Positions 20,554 through 32,811 of a stretch of 64,000 nucleotides of DNA are shown one piece after another; position 1 is the stretch's first letter, and the number at the start of each line of letters is the position of its first letter. The stretch comes from Prorocentrum cordatum (taxonomy: Eukaryota; Sar; Dinophyceae; Prorocentrales; Prorocentraceae). The stretch is from contig CAUYUJ010003620.1 in assembly GCA_963575745.1 (NCBI GenBank), positions 1-64,000 of the forward strand. The letters are read 5' to 3'. A program made the translations under genes and the position numbers. The notes under the pieces are model-generated. The model did no database searches and was not told the DNA's origin. It was given only the letters and a program-made list of their open reading frames with translations.

Positions 20554-20678
20554 CCCCTGGGTAGTCTCAGTTGGCCTCTTGGCGGTCTCAACACCCTGGC
20601 GCCGCCTCTGGCGGCGCCCCTGGGGCGCTCCGCGCCCAAGGGTTGAGGTGTTGAGACCGCCCCGGACTACTTGAGGGG
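20554..20678. repeat. Imperfect hairpin with 15-bp perfect stem
   Basis: GGCGGTCTCAACACC at 20581-20595 pairs perfectly with GGTGTTGAGACCGCC at 20647-20661. Outside this stem CCCCTGGGTAGTC faces GACTACTTGAGGGG with bulges. The loop holds another GC-rich palindrome, GGCGCCGCC with GGCGGCGCC. Non-coding. Confidence 0.8.
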
Positions 20679-20877
20679 CTTGTTGAGGCCAGCTAGGATT
20701 ATTCGGGGGGCATGTAGCGGCTAGCCGGGATTACCTGTCGGGGCTGTTTTTTGCGCAACACGAAGCCCTACCAAGTAGTGCGAAGTTTATGCGTCGTCGC
20801 CTCTGGCTACAATTCGATGTCGTTTTGTAGTGGGCGTGCCCTGTCAGCCGAGCAGTACGATTTGTCCAGGTGCGCAG

Positions 20878-21030
20878 TAAGTCCAGACGGAGTAAGTCCA
20901 TACAGAGTGTTCGGTCTCCGTCTGGGCTTACTCCGTCTGGACTTAGCCTCTCCTGGTAGGAAACCAAATCCATACGGAGTAAGTCCATGCGGAGTTCTCG
21001 GTCTCCGTCTGGGCTAAGCCCGTCTGGACG
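20878..21030. repeat. Tandem hairpins on TAAGTCCAGACGGAG
   Basis: TAAGTCCAGACGGAGTAAG (20878-20896) is the exact reverse complement of CTTACTCCGTCTGGACTTA (20927-20945), a 19-bp stem with a 30-base loop. A second, more diverged copy follows: CATACGGAGTAAGTCCATGC, then GTCTCCGTCTGGGCTAAGCC to about 21028. The 15-bp repeat makes SPDGV-like peptides in one frame, which I regard as repeat translation. Confidence 0.8.
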
Positions 21031-21300
21031 TGGTCGCGAGCAACGCTCGGCGAGAGCGGTCCTCCTCCCTTCGCTACCTCCCTACCTCCCTACCTCCCTC
21101 CTTCCTTGCCTCGGTTCGAAGCATTCCGTCCGCTCTGTCGCTGTGGTCCGACCGTGCTGTGCTGTACTTGCTTCTTGGTGCCCGCGCCGGTCTTTTTCCT
21201 GACATTGTGCTATCTGCAGCGCCGCACTCCGCTGACAGGCCACCAGCTTCAACAGCTCTGCAGTCCAAGAAATCCCTTCCTTCCGCCCTTCCCCCCCTTA

Positions 21301-21452
21301 CCAGCCTCGAACGTATCCCTATCCCTAAGATTGACACGCCAAAAGGCGATGACAATCTTAGGGACTCGCCCTCAAAAAATAAGGGAATCCCTAAGATTGG
21401 CATCGTGGTGAGGAGGTGCCCAGCATAGGGGTAGGGATATGTTCCAGGCTGG
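21301..21452 (+). mobile_element. 151-bp MITE, family 4, copy B
   Basis: 152 bp from CCAGCCTCGAACGTATCCCT to GGGATATGTTCCAGGCTGG, flanked by TTA on the left and TAA on the right. Contains an inner inverted pair CCCTAAGATTG / CAATCTTAGGG and a repeated CCCTAAGATTGGCATC box. Confidence 0.8.
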
Positions 21453-21611
21453 TAATGGCCAGGACCTTGGCGATCCTCGCCGGGTGATTTCGCGCGCGCG
21501 AAGCGAAGCCTGCCAGCTGGTCTGCGAGCGTCTGGCGCCCGACCTCGGAGCTCCCTGGTGTTCTGGGCCTCGCCCCTGTGCGGTCTCGTGGCTTTTCGCG
21601 CTCCTCGCGTC

Positions 21612-21690
21612 TCCTCCTCCCCCTCCTCCTCCTCCTCCTCCTCTTCCTCCTCCTCCTCCTCCTGCTCCCCCTCCTCTCGCGCTCCTCGCG
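21612..21690. repeat. (TCC)n microsatellite
   Basis: TCC/CTC tract lying between family 4 MITE copies B and C. Confidence 0.9.
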
Positions 21691-21712
21691 TGAAGTTGCT
21701 GGGCGCCCTGCA

Positions 21713-21864
21713 CCAGCCTGGAACATATCCCTGCCCCCATGGTTGGCATCGCCTCCCCTCGGTGCCGACCTCAGGGATTCCCTCGGTTTCTGAGGGCGCC
21801 TCCCTGAGATTGTCGTCGACTTTTGGCTTCTCAATCTTAGGGACAGGGACACGTTCGAGGCTGG
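21713..21864 (+). mobile_element. 151-bp MITE, family 4, copy C
   Basis: 152 bp from CCAGCCTGGAACATATCCCT to GGACACGTTCGAGGCTGG. The right flank is a GGA microsatellite (21861-21915), which hides any target duplication. The internal CTCAGGGATTCCCTCGG box matches copy A's CTTGAGGATCCCCTCAG. Confidence 0.8.
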
Positions 21865-22194
21865 AGGAGGAGGAGGAGGAGGAGGAGGAGGAGGAGGAGG
21901 AGGAGGAGGAGGTGGAGGTGGAGGAGGATTGGGTCGGATCGCGACGCAGCGCCGATGCGCCGTCGGTGCGGCTCAGAGCAGAGCCCGATCTCCGCCACGC
22001 CCGGCGGCGCCAGTGCGTCGCCTGCGTCGCCGCGGCATCGCCGATGCCTCGGCGATGCATCGGCGATGCTGCGCGATCCTCCGACCCCGTCGGCTCCGGC
22101 CCCGATTCTGGAAAGCCTCTGGGCACCTCTTCCCGTCATTCTAGCGCTCGGCGGCGAGCTCGGGGGGGAAGTGAGAATGGAGGCGGCCCTCTCA

Positions 22195-22345
22195 GGAGTC
22201 GGCGGGGCTTCTCAAAGGCCCCCCCCGTGCCCTCCGAGAAGTCGTCTGCGTCCCCGGGGAAGGTTCGGGGAGCCTCTCAGAGGGCGGGGGGACTTCAGAG
22301 CCTTCGGAGAAGGCCTTCTCCTTCTCACTCCCTCCCGGGCTCGCC
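22195..22345 (+). repeat. CTTCTCAGAAGGC-type repeat, copy 1
   Basis: Shares TCCCCGGGGAAGGTTCGG, AGCCTTCGGAGAAGGCCTTC and TCCCGGGCTCGCCGCCGA with 23770-23955 in the same order. The motif is rich in short AGAAGGCCTTCT palindromes. No gene support. Confidence 0.6.
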
Positions 22346-23689
22346 GCCGAGGTGTAACACATCGGTTGGCGAGTAATTGCGCCCACCGTGTTGATTCCTA
22401 CGTCTGCCCTCGATCGGCTTGGTCCTCTCCTGCTCCGCGCGGCTCTCCTCCTGTGTTGTTGTGTTATGTTCCTCGCGCGCTGTCTTCCGCCCTCGGCGTG
22501 CTTACATTCCGGGCATTGGTTCAACATGGGCGACGCCGCATTAATTTTACGGCGCACGTTCCCTTTTTCATTGTCGTTGTTTGTTGTTTTATCGCAAGGG
22601 GTGATGACGTATCCCCCCGATCCTCCTTTCTCCTTCATCTTCCTCTTTCCCCTCTCCTGAGACTGCTCTTGAACGCCAGGACTCTTTGTGCTCCGCGTAC
22701 AGTTGCTGCACCACTCTCACCCAGTGTGTCTGCGAAGTGGCCCTGTCACCGAGGTCGGCTGCGTGTGGTGAAATGCGAGTTCCCTTTCCTTCCCTTCCCC
22801 CCCCATTTCTGACAAACATGCGCTGGATATAAATGAAGCCTCGCTGTTGCTCGCACTGCCAGTCTCACCAGTGCTCGTGCTCCTTTCCATGTTCATTCCC
22901 ACCATCAGTATTCCCAGCACTCTGGCTGTTTTTCTCACTGTACTTGTCGCTCTCACCCATCTTGTTTTTTCTCTCGCGTTCTTGTTGTTTCTCTCTCTCT
23001 CTCTCTTTATGTTCTCCCTCTCTCTCTCTTTCTCTCTCGTTCTTTATAAATATATGTGTATATATGTAAATATAAATATGTATACACATATATATGTATA
23101 TATACATATGTATGTGTGTGTCCCTCTTTCTCTATCTCTCTAATTATCTCTCGATCATTTGTTGCATGTGTGATGTGTGTGTGTGTTTTTTGTTATCTCT
23201 CTATGTTTCTCAGTTTCGCTATCTTTTTCAGTATCAGTCGTGCTCTCTGCGTGCCTATCAACATCAAGCATTGAAAGACGATGCAATGCCAAACAAAGCA
23301 ACGCAATGCCAAGCATTGCCAAGCAATGCCACGCAGGAAGCGTTACCCTCATCGGAGTCGCGCCGGGTTCACTCAATCGCCCTTGCCCGATCTGTTTTTG
23401 TTGATCGCTTGGCCGCATTATTCATTGTTGCCATTTGAATCCTATTTCGTGTTCTTTCTCGGGGCAGAATGCGTGACACGAAACGTCTCAGAAGTTCCTT
23501 ACAGGGCCCCTTGGGCGCACCTTCTCAGGATCTCTTGGGGCCCTGTCGAGAGTATCTTCGGGTAGCATGGTGGGCTTGTTCGGATTGGGGCTGCCTGAGC
23601 CGTCTTGAGGAGGGCCTCCGGAAGACCCTAGAGACCTGGCCATACCCGGCTTAGCCAACAGGTAACGGTCGGTGGCGAGGAGGGGGAAA
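22346..23689. other. Gene-free stretch with CT and TA microsatellites
   Basis: 22990-23040 is a TCTC tract and 23041-23120 a TATATG-type tract. 23278-23335 is a short GCAATGCCAAGCA repeat. The remaining sequence has no exon-like frame. Confidence 0.5.
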
Positions 23690-23955
23690 GGAGGGAGGAG
23701 GGAGGAGGGAGGAGGGAGTTGGGAGGAGGGAGGAGGAGGAGGAGGAGGAGGAGGAGGAGGAGGGGAAGAGAGGAAAGCAGAAACCCTTCTCGGAAGGCGG
23801 TGGGACCTCTCAGAAGGTTTCTGTGTCTTCGGGGGGCCTCCCTCCTCCTCGGGGAAGGCTTCGAAACAATTCTCAGAAGGCCGGAAGACTTCCGAGCCTT
23901 CTAAGAAGGCCTGCCCATTCTCACGTCATCCCCGGGCTCGCCGCCGAAATGGGGT
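23690..23955 (+). repeat. (GGA)n tract followed by CTTCTCAGAAGGC-type repeat, copy 2
   Basis: Pure GGA/GGGA to 23765, then a segment homologous to 22195-22345 (CTTCCGAGCCTTCTAAGAAG, CCCCGGGCTCGCCGCCGAA). Confidence 0.65.
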
Positions 23956-24167
23956 TCAGCGCAAACGGGGCTCAGCCAGAGCGCGGGATCCTGCAGGATC
24001 CTGCCAGGCTGGATTTTGGATGATCCGGGCTTGAGCGCCGCTCGTAGCCCTTGAGGTGGCCTTACATCGGAGGTGAGGGGGTGAGATCGAAGTGGAATGG
24101 AGAGCCCCCCTACCGGGAAATCGATTTCGGTTTCGTGTTCGTGCGTGCCGTGCGGGCGAGGCTCTCC

Positions 24168-24400
24168 TGTGGCTGAGGCGCGGCCGGACCAAATGTCTCC
24201 CTTCCGGGCGGCCGGGGGCCCGCGGTGTCCCGCCGGTGTCCCGCTGGTGTCCCATGTGGCTGAGGCGCGGCCGGACCAAATGACTCCCTTCCGGGCGGCC
24301 GGGGGCCCGCGGTGTCCCGCCGGTGTCCCGCGGTGTCCCGCGGTGTCCCGCGGTGTCCCGCGGTGTCCCGCCGGTGTCCCGCGGTGTCCCGCGAGGATGA
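24168..24400 (+). repeat. 87-bp tandem duplication ending in GGTGTCCCGC array
   Basis: The phrase TGTGGCTGAGGCGCGGCCGG starts at 24168 and again at 24255. Each copy ends in a run of the 10-bp unit GGTGTCCCGC with CCGGTGTCCCG variants. The second run then passes into the GAT array. Confidence 0.85.
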
Positions 24401-24406
24401 TGATGA

Positions 24407-24461
<55 letters not shown>

Positions 24462-24651
24462 GTGATGGTGATGGTGATGGTGATGGTGATGGTGATGATG
24501 ATGATGATGATGAGATGATGATGATGATGGTGTCCCGATGAAGATGATGATGTTGATGATGGTGCCGATGATGATGATGATAGTGTCCCGATGATGAGGA
24601 TGATGATGCTCATGATGATTATGTTGATGATGATGACGATGATGGTGTCCC

Positions 24652-24682
<31 letters not shown>

Positions 24683-24912
24683 ATGATGATGATGATTCCG
24701 ATGATGTTGGTGATGATGATGATGGAAATGGTGTCCTGGCGATAATGATGTTGATGATGATGTTGATGATTATGGTGTCCCAATGATGATGTTGATGATG
24801 ATGATGATGATGGTGAACATGATGATGGTGATGCTGATGGTGTCCCGATGATTTTAATAATGATAATGACGATGTTCATGATGATGTTGCTCAAAATGAT
24901 GACGGTGCCCCA

Positions 24913-24960
<48 letters not shown>

Positions 24961-25305
24961 ATGTTGTTGATAATGATGTCGATGGTGATGATGGTGTCCC
25001 GAGGATGTTGACGATGTTGATGATAATTGTGATGATGAGAAAGATGGTGATCATGATGGTGTCCCGATTATGGTGATGATTCCGATGATGCTGCTGATGA
25101 TGATGACGATGACTGTGTCCCGATGCTGATGATGATGATGTTGATGATGAGATGATGATGGTGATGATGATGATGTTGATAATGTCCCGATGATGCTGCT
25201 GACGTTGATGATGATGTTTATGATGATGATCATGACGGTGCCATCATGATGATGACGATTTTGGTGATGATGCCGATGTTGATGATGTTGATGATGATGA
25301 TGATG
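24395..25305. repeat. (GAT)n array with interspersed GGTGTCCC
   Basis: About 900 bp of GATGAT, GATGGT and GATGTT triplets, interrupted roughly every 50-100 bp by GGTGTCCCGATGAT. This looks like two repeat units amplified together. Frames are open but biologically empty. Confidence 0.95.
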
Positions 25306-25530
25306 ATGACGTTGATTGTGAGAGCGATTGTGTTATCGATAGTGAGGTCGATATTGAGACCGAATGTGAGATCGATTGTGTGATCGATTGTGATATCGAT
25401 TGTGAGACCAATTGTGAGATCGATCGAATGAGATAGATCGAGCGAGATCGATCGAGTGAGATCGATCGAGCGAGACCGATGGCGAGATCGATACTGAGAT
25501 CGATAGTGAGACCGATCGAGTGAGACGTTG
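25306..25530. repeat. GAGATCGATTGT minisatellite
   Basis: Degenerate units of 12 bp (GAGATCGATCGA, GTGAGATCGATT), so GATC and ATCGAT palindromes recur at near-constant spacing. Continues directly from the GAT array. Confidence 0.9.
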
Positions 25531-25923
25531 GTTCCCCCCCCCCCCCGAACCTCCTTATCACCCGAAGGGTGGCCGTATAGGTATTGGCTGACCTGGGCTT
25601 GGGAGGTTCTCAAAACAACTGCAGTGCAGTTTTTCTACATGGGCCGAGCCGAGTTCGCGCTGAGCCAAGTCCACGCACGACTGGCATCATGTCATTCCCC
25701 CAACCGAGATGGATCCTTATTGTTGCCCCCCCCCCCTGTCTCTCTCGGCAGGGTAACGCCACTCGTCCCTTCTCTTCCTCCTGATCCTCCGCCTCCTCCT
25801 CCTGCTCTTCCTCCTCACCCCTCTCCTCATGCTCCTCATCGTCCTCCTCCTGCTCCTCCTAATCGTCCTATTATCACGCCCCTCCTCCTGCCCCTCCAGT
25901 TACTATTGTTGCTGGTAGTTTGA
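25531..25923. other. Short stretch with degenerate TCC tract
   Basis: 25760-25900 is a TCCTCC-rich tract with CTGCTC and CATGCTC interruptions. Nothing else recognised. Confidence 0.5.
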
Positions 25924-26047
25924 ATGCTACTACTACTACTACTACTACTACTACTGCTGCTACTACTACTACTACTAGTACTACTACTACTACTACTACA
26001 ACTACTACTACTACGACTACTACTACTACTACTACTACTTTTTCTTT

Positions 26048-26085
<38 letters not shown>

Positions 26086-26116
26086 GTACTACTACTACTA
26101 CTACTACTACTACTTT

Positions 26117-26155
<39 letters not shown>

Positions 26156-26363
26156 GACTACTACTACGACTACTACTACTACTGCTACGACTACTACGAT
26201 TACTACTACTGCTACTCTTACTACTGCTACTACTACTACTACTACTACCACTACTACTACTATTTCTACAACTACTACTACTACTGCTACTACCACTACT
26301 ACTACTACGACTAGTGTCTGATTAACACTATTGGTAGTATCATTACTACTACTACTACTACTG

Positions 26364-26400
<37 letters not shown>

Positions 26401-26748
26401 TACCACTACTACGACTACATCTACTACTACTATTACTACTACTCGTCTTGCTGCTACTACTACTACTACTACTACTACTGCTACTGCTACTCTTACTACT
26501 ACTACGATTATTAGTTTGACGACTATTAGTGCCACTACTTTTGACTACTACTTGTGATCCTACAGCTACTAGCACTACTACTACTACTACTACTACTATT
26601 ACTACTACTACGACTACATCTACTTTTACCTAAAAGCGACGACTATTACTACGATTAGTACTACTACTACTACCACCACCACTATTACGACTACTTCTAC
26701 TACCTACTACTACGGCTACTACTACTACTATTATTACTACTTCTACTT

Positions 26749-26785
<37 letters not shown>

Positions 26786-28564
26786 GACTACCACTTTTAC
26801 TACTACTGCTGCTACTTTTGCTACTACACCTATGGGTATTAGTATTACTACAGCGACGACGGCTAATACTGCGATTAGTCGTAGTAGTAACGTTACTACT
26901 GTTGCTGCTACTATTTCTACCACAACCCATTCCACTACTACTTTTTGCATATTTGTATTACTGCGACTACTTGTGCGACGGCTTCGGCTACTTTCACTCC
27001 AAGTACCACTGCTACTACTACTACTACGGCGGCTGCTGCCGCTGCTACTACAATGGTTACTACTAGTATTGCTACGAGTGCTGCTACTATTATTATTGCG
27101 GCTACGACTACGACTACTACTACTACCACTACTACTCCTCCTACCCCTATTACTACTACTAGAACTCCGACTAGGACTATTACTACTATTGCCGCGACTG
27201 CTGCTACTACGACCACGACTACGACTACGATTACCATTTCCGACTTTGACAGCTTTTACTACCACGATTACTACGACTACTCCCCTGACGCTTGTTAGTG
27301 TTTCCCAGACTACGTTTACTACTACTACTACAAAAATGACGACGACGACTCGTTGGACTACCTTTACCACTACTACTACTACTACTTTCTTGTTACTACT
27401 ACTCCTACGACTACTACGACTACTACTACTAATGCTACGACTACTACGATTACTACTACTGCTACTCTTACTACTACTACTACTACTACTACTACTACCA
27501 CTACTACTACTATTTCTACTACTACTACTACTGCTACTACTACTACTACTACTACGACTAGTGTCTGATTAACACTATTGGTATTCTCATTACTACTACT
27601 ACTACTACTACCACCACTACTACCACTACTACCACTACTACGACTACATCTACGACTACTGTTACTACTACTCGTCTTGCTGCTACTACTACTACTACTA
27701 TTACTACTACTACGATTGTTAGTTTGACGACTATTAGTACCATTATGTTTGGCTACTACTTGTGATCCTACAGCTACTAGCACTACTACTACTACTACTA
27801 CTACAACTACTACTACTACTACGACTACATCTACTTTTTCTAAAACGACGACTATTACTACGACTAGTACTACTACTACTACCACCACCACTACTACGAC
27901 TACTTCTACTACCTACTACTACGGCTACTACTACTACTATTCTTACTACTTCTTCTACTACTACTACTACTTTTACTACTACTGCTACTTTTTTCTACTA
28001 CACCTATGGGTATTAGTATTACTACAGCGACGACGGCTAATACTGCGACTAGTCGTAGTAGTAACGTTACTACTGTTGCTGCTACTATTTCTACCACAGC
28101 CGATTCCACTACCACTTTTGCATATTTGTATTACTGCTACTACTTGTGCGACGGCCTCGGCTACTTTCACTCCAAGTACCACTACTACTACTACTACGGC
28201 TGCTGCTGGCGCTGCTACTGCAATGCTTATTACTAGTATTGCTACGAGTGCTGATACTATTATTATTGCGACTACGACTACTACTACTACTACCACTACT
28301 ACTCTTCCTACCACTATTACTACTACTAGAACTCCGACTAGGACTATTACTAGTACTGCTGCGACTGCTGCTGCTACGACCACGACTACGACTACGATTA
28401 CCATATCCGACTTTGACAGCGTTTACTACCACGTTTACTACGACTACGCCCCTGACGCTTGTTATTGTTTCCCAGACTACGTTTACTACTACTACTACTA
28501 CAAATATGACGACGACGACTCGTTGCACTACCACTACCACTACTACTACTACTACTACTTTTAG

Positions 28565-28617
<53 letters not shown>

Positions 28618-28985
28618 GTACTACTTCCGATTACTACTTCTACAACGACTACTACTACGTCCTTTCGATTACTACACCGACTACGACGGCCCCAGTAGTA
28701 GTGTTAGTAGGACGACTACTATTACTACTGCTACTACTGCTTCTACGAATACGACTACTGCGACTACGACTGCTACTATACTTACCACTTCCAACACTAC
28801 TACTAGAACAACTTACTATTACTACTTCTACAACTACGACGACGACTACGACTACTACTACGACTACCAGTATTATTACGGCTACTACTACTTGCTACTC
28901 ATTATTGCAATTGCTAATACTACGACCACTATTACGACTACAGCCACCACTAGCATTATTACGAATACAAGTGCTATTACTATTG

Positions 28986-29034
<49 letters not shown>

Positions 29035-29109
29035 TACTACTCCTACCACTACTACGATTACTACTACTCCTACTACTCCTACTACTCCTACTACTACTAC
29101 TACTACTAG

Positions 29110-29153
<44 letters not shown>

Positions 29154-29194
29154 CTATTGCTACTACTACGACGACTACTACTACTACTACTACG

Positions 29195-29227
<33 letters not shown>

Positions 29228-29335
29228 GCTACTGCTGCTCCTGCTACTGCCACTATTGCTACGACTACTAATGCTACAACAACCACTTCTACTACTTCTG
29301 CGCATACTACTTATACTGCCACTACTACCTCTACA
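25924..29335. repeat. 3.4-kb (CTA)n/(TAC)n array with higher-order duplication
   Basis: Almost unbroken CTACTACTA triplets with point variants. Non-repetitive marker strings occur twice in the same order: GACTAGTGTCTGATTAACAC at 26309 and 27556, CCTATGGGTATTAGTATTAC at 26829 and 28003, and CACTCCAAGTACCAC near 26996 and 28168. CCTGACGCTTGTTA appears near 27283 and 28450. The spacing is 1.17-1.25 kb, so a unit of about 1.2 kb was duplicated in tandem inside the array. All frames are open (poly-Thr, Leu, Tyr, Val or Ser). No gene is implied. Confidence 0.95.
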
Positions 29336-29730
29336 TTCTTGTATATGTCGTTGTCGATGTCGCGGCGGAGACTATTCCCCCTCTATTGCCAGGCGGGCTT
29401 GGTAATATTTCGGGGGTCTCTCTCCCAGGGAAGCATCCATTGTGCGCCACCCCGCGCGCGAGAGGACACATGAGCATCTGTTCGCTAGGTTTGCAATCGG
29501 AATCGGCGTTTGTGGTCGTAGTCGTGGTTATAGTCGGGATTGCCAGCGTGCTTGCGATCGCGAGTGTAGTCGTAGTCGTCGTCGTGGTTGTAGTCGTAAT
29601 CGCAGTCGTAGTCTTAGTCGTAGTCTTAAGCGTCGTGGTCGTCGCGGCGGAGATTATTTTCTCTCTATTGTTGGGCGGGCTGCGTAATGTGGAGGGATTC
29701 TTCTGCCAGGGAATACATGTTCCCTGGGTT
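29336..29730 (+). repeat. GTCGTA array between two copies of a short segment
   Basis: 29345-29440 and 29640-29720 share CGCGGCGGAGA, TATT, CTCTATTG, GGCGGGCTT(G)GTAAT and TCTCCCAGGGAA-like blocks. Between them lies a GTCGTAGTC / GTCGTGGTT tract (29510-29640). Confidence 0.7.
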
Positions 29731-30831
29731 ACCCTTCGCGATCGAGGAGTTCTGAAGACCTTCGTAAGAGAATTGCAATACAAATCGACAGCTTCTTCGC
29801 CGAATGCGTTGCCCACAATCTCCTCGTTCATCTCGTCGTCGTCGTCGTCGTTGTTGCGCCACGGGTGCCGCGGAGAACTAGGTATTTCTACAGTTAACAG
29901 TTGCGTCGAGAAGGTGATTTGTTTCCACTAATGGGGGGGGGGGTCGAAAGACCTATCTTGAATCCGTGACAGGGGTACGGTGGCAGATTCAGAGATGCTT
30001 TTGCCTGCGAAGGGCCGTCCCTCAAGAGCAGGGCAGGCCCTGCTAAGAATCATCATCGCCCGACCAAAGAGGCCAGACTCATTGAGTTGCCTGCGGCAGC
30101 TGGAATATGTGGGCGCTCTTGCCCTTTCGGGCATCAGTGGGGGGAGAGCCAACTCGCCCAAACACGGATGCCCAAATTCGGGTTCCTCTTCCTCCTCCTT
30201 TCCCTCCCCCTCCTCCCCCTCCTCCTCCTCCTCCTTCTCCCCCTCCTCCTCCTCCTCCTCCTCCTCTCCTCCTCCTCTCCTCCTCTCCTCCTCCCCTCCC
30301 TCCTCCTCCTCCTCCCTCCTCCTCCTCCCTCCTCCCCCTCCTCCTCCTCCTCCTCCTCCTCCTCCTCCTCCTCCTCCTCCTCCTCCTCCTCCTCCTCCTC
30401 CTCCTCCTCCTCCTCCGTGCGGCGGTGGCCTCGGCGGTCGCCTCGGCGGCGGCAGCCTCTGCGGCCGGCTCTGGCCCCAGCGGTGGCCTCGGCGGGGGCA
30501 GCCTCGGCGGAGGCGTCGTAAGCCACTCTGCCAGGGCTCGCTTCGATTCCTCCGATGCGATTCGATTCGAATTCGATGGCTTCCGATTCCGCTTCGATTC
30601 GACTTGGGATTCCGAGTTGGGTTCCGATATCTTATTGGAGGCACACTGGTCTGTCGATGTCCGCCCATTCGACATTTCCCGACTCGGCTGCCGAGCTCCG
30701 CCGATCTGGTTCATTTCGATTTCCGATCCGGCTTATCGATTCGATTCTGGGCTCTTCTGCTCCGGGCAACCAAACATGCAGTTGGGGTCTGTGATGCGTG
30801 CAATACCCCAGTCGGTGCAAAGAGACGGCTA
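29731..30831. other. Gene-free stretch with TCC tract and CGATTC-rich segment
   Basis: 30185-30415 is a long TCC/CTCC microsatellite. 30530-30775 is rich in CGATTCGAT and CCGATTC. It matches 39045-39265 in order (GGGCTC, TTCGATTCC, GATTCGA, ACTTGGGATT, TCCCGACT, CTGCCGA, TTCGATTCTG), so it is an old dispersed repeat pair. No supported exon. Confidence 0.5.
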
Positions 30832-32519
30832 AATCAGCCTGGCGAAGGACCCAACCATGCCATACGTAGTTGTGAGTAGTTGTGGGTATCGTCTTCGGTG
30901 GAGCTCCCTATGGGCCACGAAACGCTGCACTGGGAGGAGACGCGTGCGAACTTTGCCACTGGGGCCTTCGGTGGAGCTCCCTCTAGGGCCACGAAGCGCT
31001 GTACTGGGTGGGGAAACGCATGCGAACTTTGCCACTGTGGCCTTCGGTGGAGCTCCCCATGGGGCCTCGAAACGCCGTGCTGGGTGGGGGAGACGCATGC
31101 TAATTGTGCCACTTGGGCCGTCGGTGGAGCCCCCGATGGGCCACGACAAACTGCACTGGGTGGGGGAAGCGCATGTGGACTTTGCCACTGGGGCCTTCGG
31201 TGGAGCTCCCTATAGGGCCACGAAGCGCTGTACTGGGTGGGGGGGGACGCGGTGTGGATGGTGCCATTGAGGCCTTCACGCATGCGGGCGGTCCCACTGA
31301 GACCTTCGGTGGGTCTCCCTATGGGGCCCCGAAACGCTGTACTGGGTTAAGAACACGCATGCGGACGGTGCCACTGGGGCCTTCGGTGGAGCTCCTGATG
31401 GGGCAACTAAACGCCGTACTGGGTGGGGGAAACGCATGCGGGCTGTTTCATTGGGGCCTTCGGTGGAGCTCCGTATGGGCCCCCGAAACGTTGTACTGGG
31501 TGGGGGAGACGTATGCGGACGGTGCCACTGGGGCCTTCGGTGGAGCTCCTGATGGGGCAACGAAACGCCGTACTGGGTGGGGGCAACGCATGCGGACAGG
31601 GGCAATGAGGCTTTCGGTGGGGCTCCCTATGGGGCCGCGAAGCGCGAGTGTGAGTAAGGAAAACGCATGCGGACGGTGCCACTGGGGCAGTCGGTGGAGA
31701 TCCCAATGGAACCACGAAGCGCTGTACCGGGAGGGGGGGACGCATGCGGGCGGTAGCGTTGGGACCTTCGGTGGGGCTTCCTATGAGGCCACGAAGCGCT
31801 GTACTGGGTGTGCGGGACGAGTACGGGCGGTCCCACTGGGACCTTCGGTGGGTCTCCTTAGGGGGCCTCGAAACACTGCACTGGGTGGGGGAAACGCATG
31901 CGGACACCGCCGCCGGGGCCGTCGGTGGAGCTCCCCATGGGGCCACGAAATGCTGTACTGGGTGGTGCGTGACGCATGCGGGCGGTGCCACTGGGGCCGT
32001 CGGTGGAGCTCCCTATGGGGCCAGGAAAGGCTGTACTGGGTGGTGCGTGACGCATGCAGGCGGACCCATTGGCACCTTCGGTAGGGCTCCGTGTGAGGCC
32101 ACGGAGCGCTGTGCTGGGTGGTGTGTGACGCATGCGGGCGGTGCCCCGCTGAGGCTTTCGGTGGGGCTCCCTATGGGGCCACGGAGCGCTGTGCTGGGTG
32201 GTGCGTGACGCATGCGGGCGGTCCCACTGGGACCTTCGGTGGAGCTCCCTATGGGGCCCCGAAAGGCTGTGCTGGGTGGTGTGTGACGCATGCGGGCGGT
32301 GCCACTGGGGCTTTCGGTGGAGCTCCCTATGGAGCCACGAAACGCTGTACCGGGTGGTGTGTGACGCATGCGGGCGGTGCCACTGGGGCTTTCGGTGGGG
32401 CTCCCTATGGGGCCACGAAGCGCTGTACTGGGTGGTGCGTGACGCATGCGGGCGGTCCCAGTGGGGCCTTCGGTGGAGCTCCCTACGTGGCCACAAAACG
32501 TGTGCTTGGTGTGAAGAAA

Positions 32520-32614
<95 letters not shown>

Positions 32615-32639
32615 CATGATCATGATCATGATCATGATC

Positions 32640-32682
<43 letters not shown>

Positions 32683-32811
32683 CGATGATGATGATGACGA
32701 TGATGATGATGATGATGGTGACGGGAGGGAGGAGGGGGAGGAGGAGAGGAGCAGTGACGCGGGGCGCTGTCTCTTCAAAACGAGCACCCAACACCACAGG
32801 ATGGTTGGGAC
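30832..32811 (+). mobile_element. Modular composite element, copy 1 (full, expanded)
   Basis: The order of modules is as follows. A head at 30832-30905 contains GCGAAGGACCCAACCAT. Next come about 21 tandem units of 78 bp to 32515 (GACGCATGCGGGCGG, TGCCACTGGGGC, CTTCGGTGGAGCTCCCTATG, GGGCCACGAAGCGCTGTACT, GGGTGG). Then a GAT array at 32520-32720 with an internal (ATCATG) patch, a short GGA run, and a tail with CTGTCTCTTCAAAACGAG, ACCCAACACCACAGG and ATGGTTGGG. Head CCCAACCAT and tail ATGGTTGGG are inverted. Copies: 46381-47195, 60923-61968, and truncated 18225-18870. The 78-bp period keeps frames open, so the long GGAPYGATKRCTGW-type frames are repeat translation. Confidence 0.8.

Noticed and set aside
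25924-29335. Very long poly-Leu, poly-Thr, poly-Tyr and poly-Val frames
   Set aside because: Translation of a CTA/TAC triplet array.
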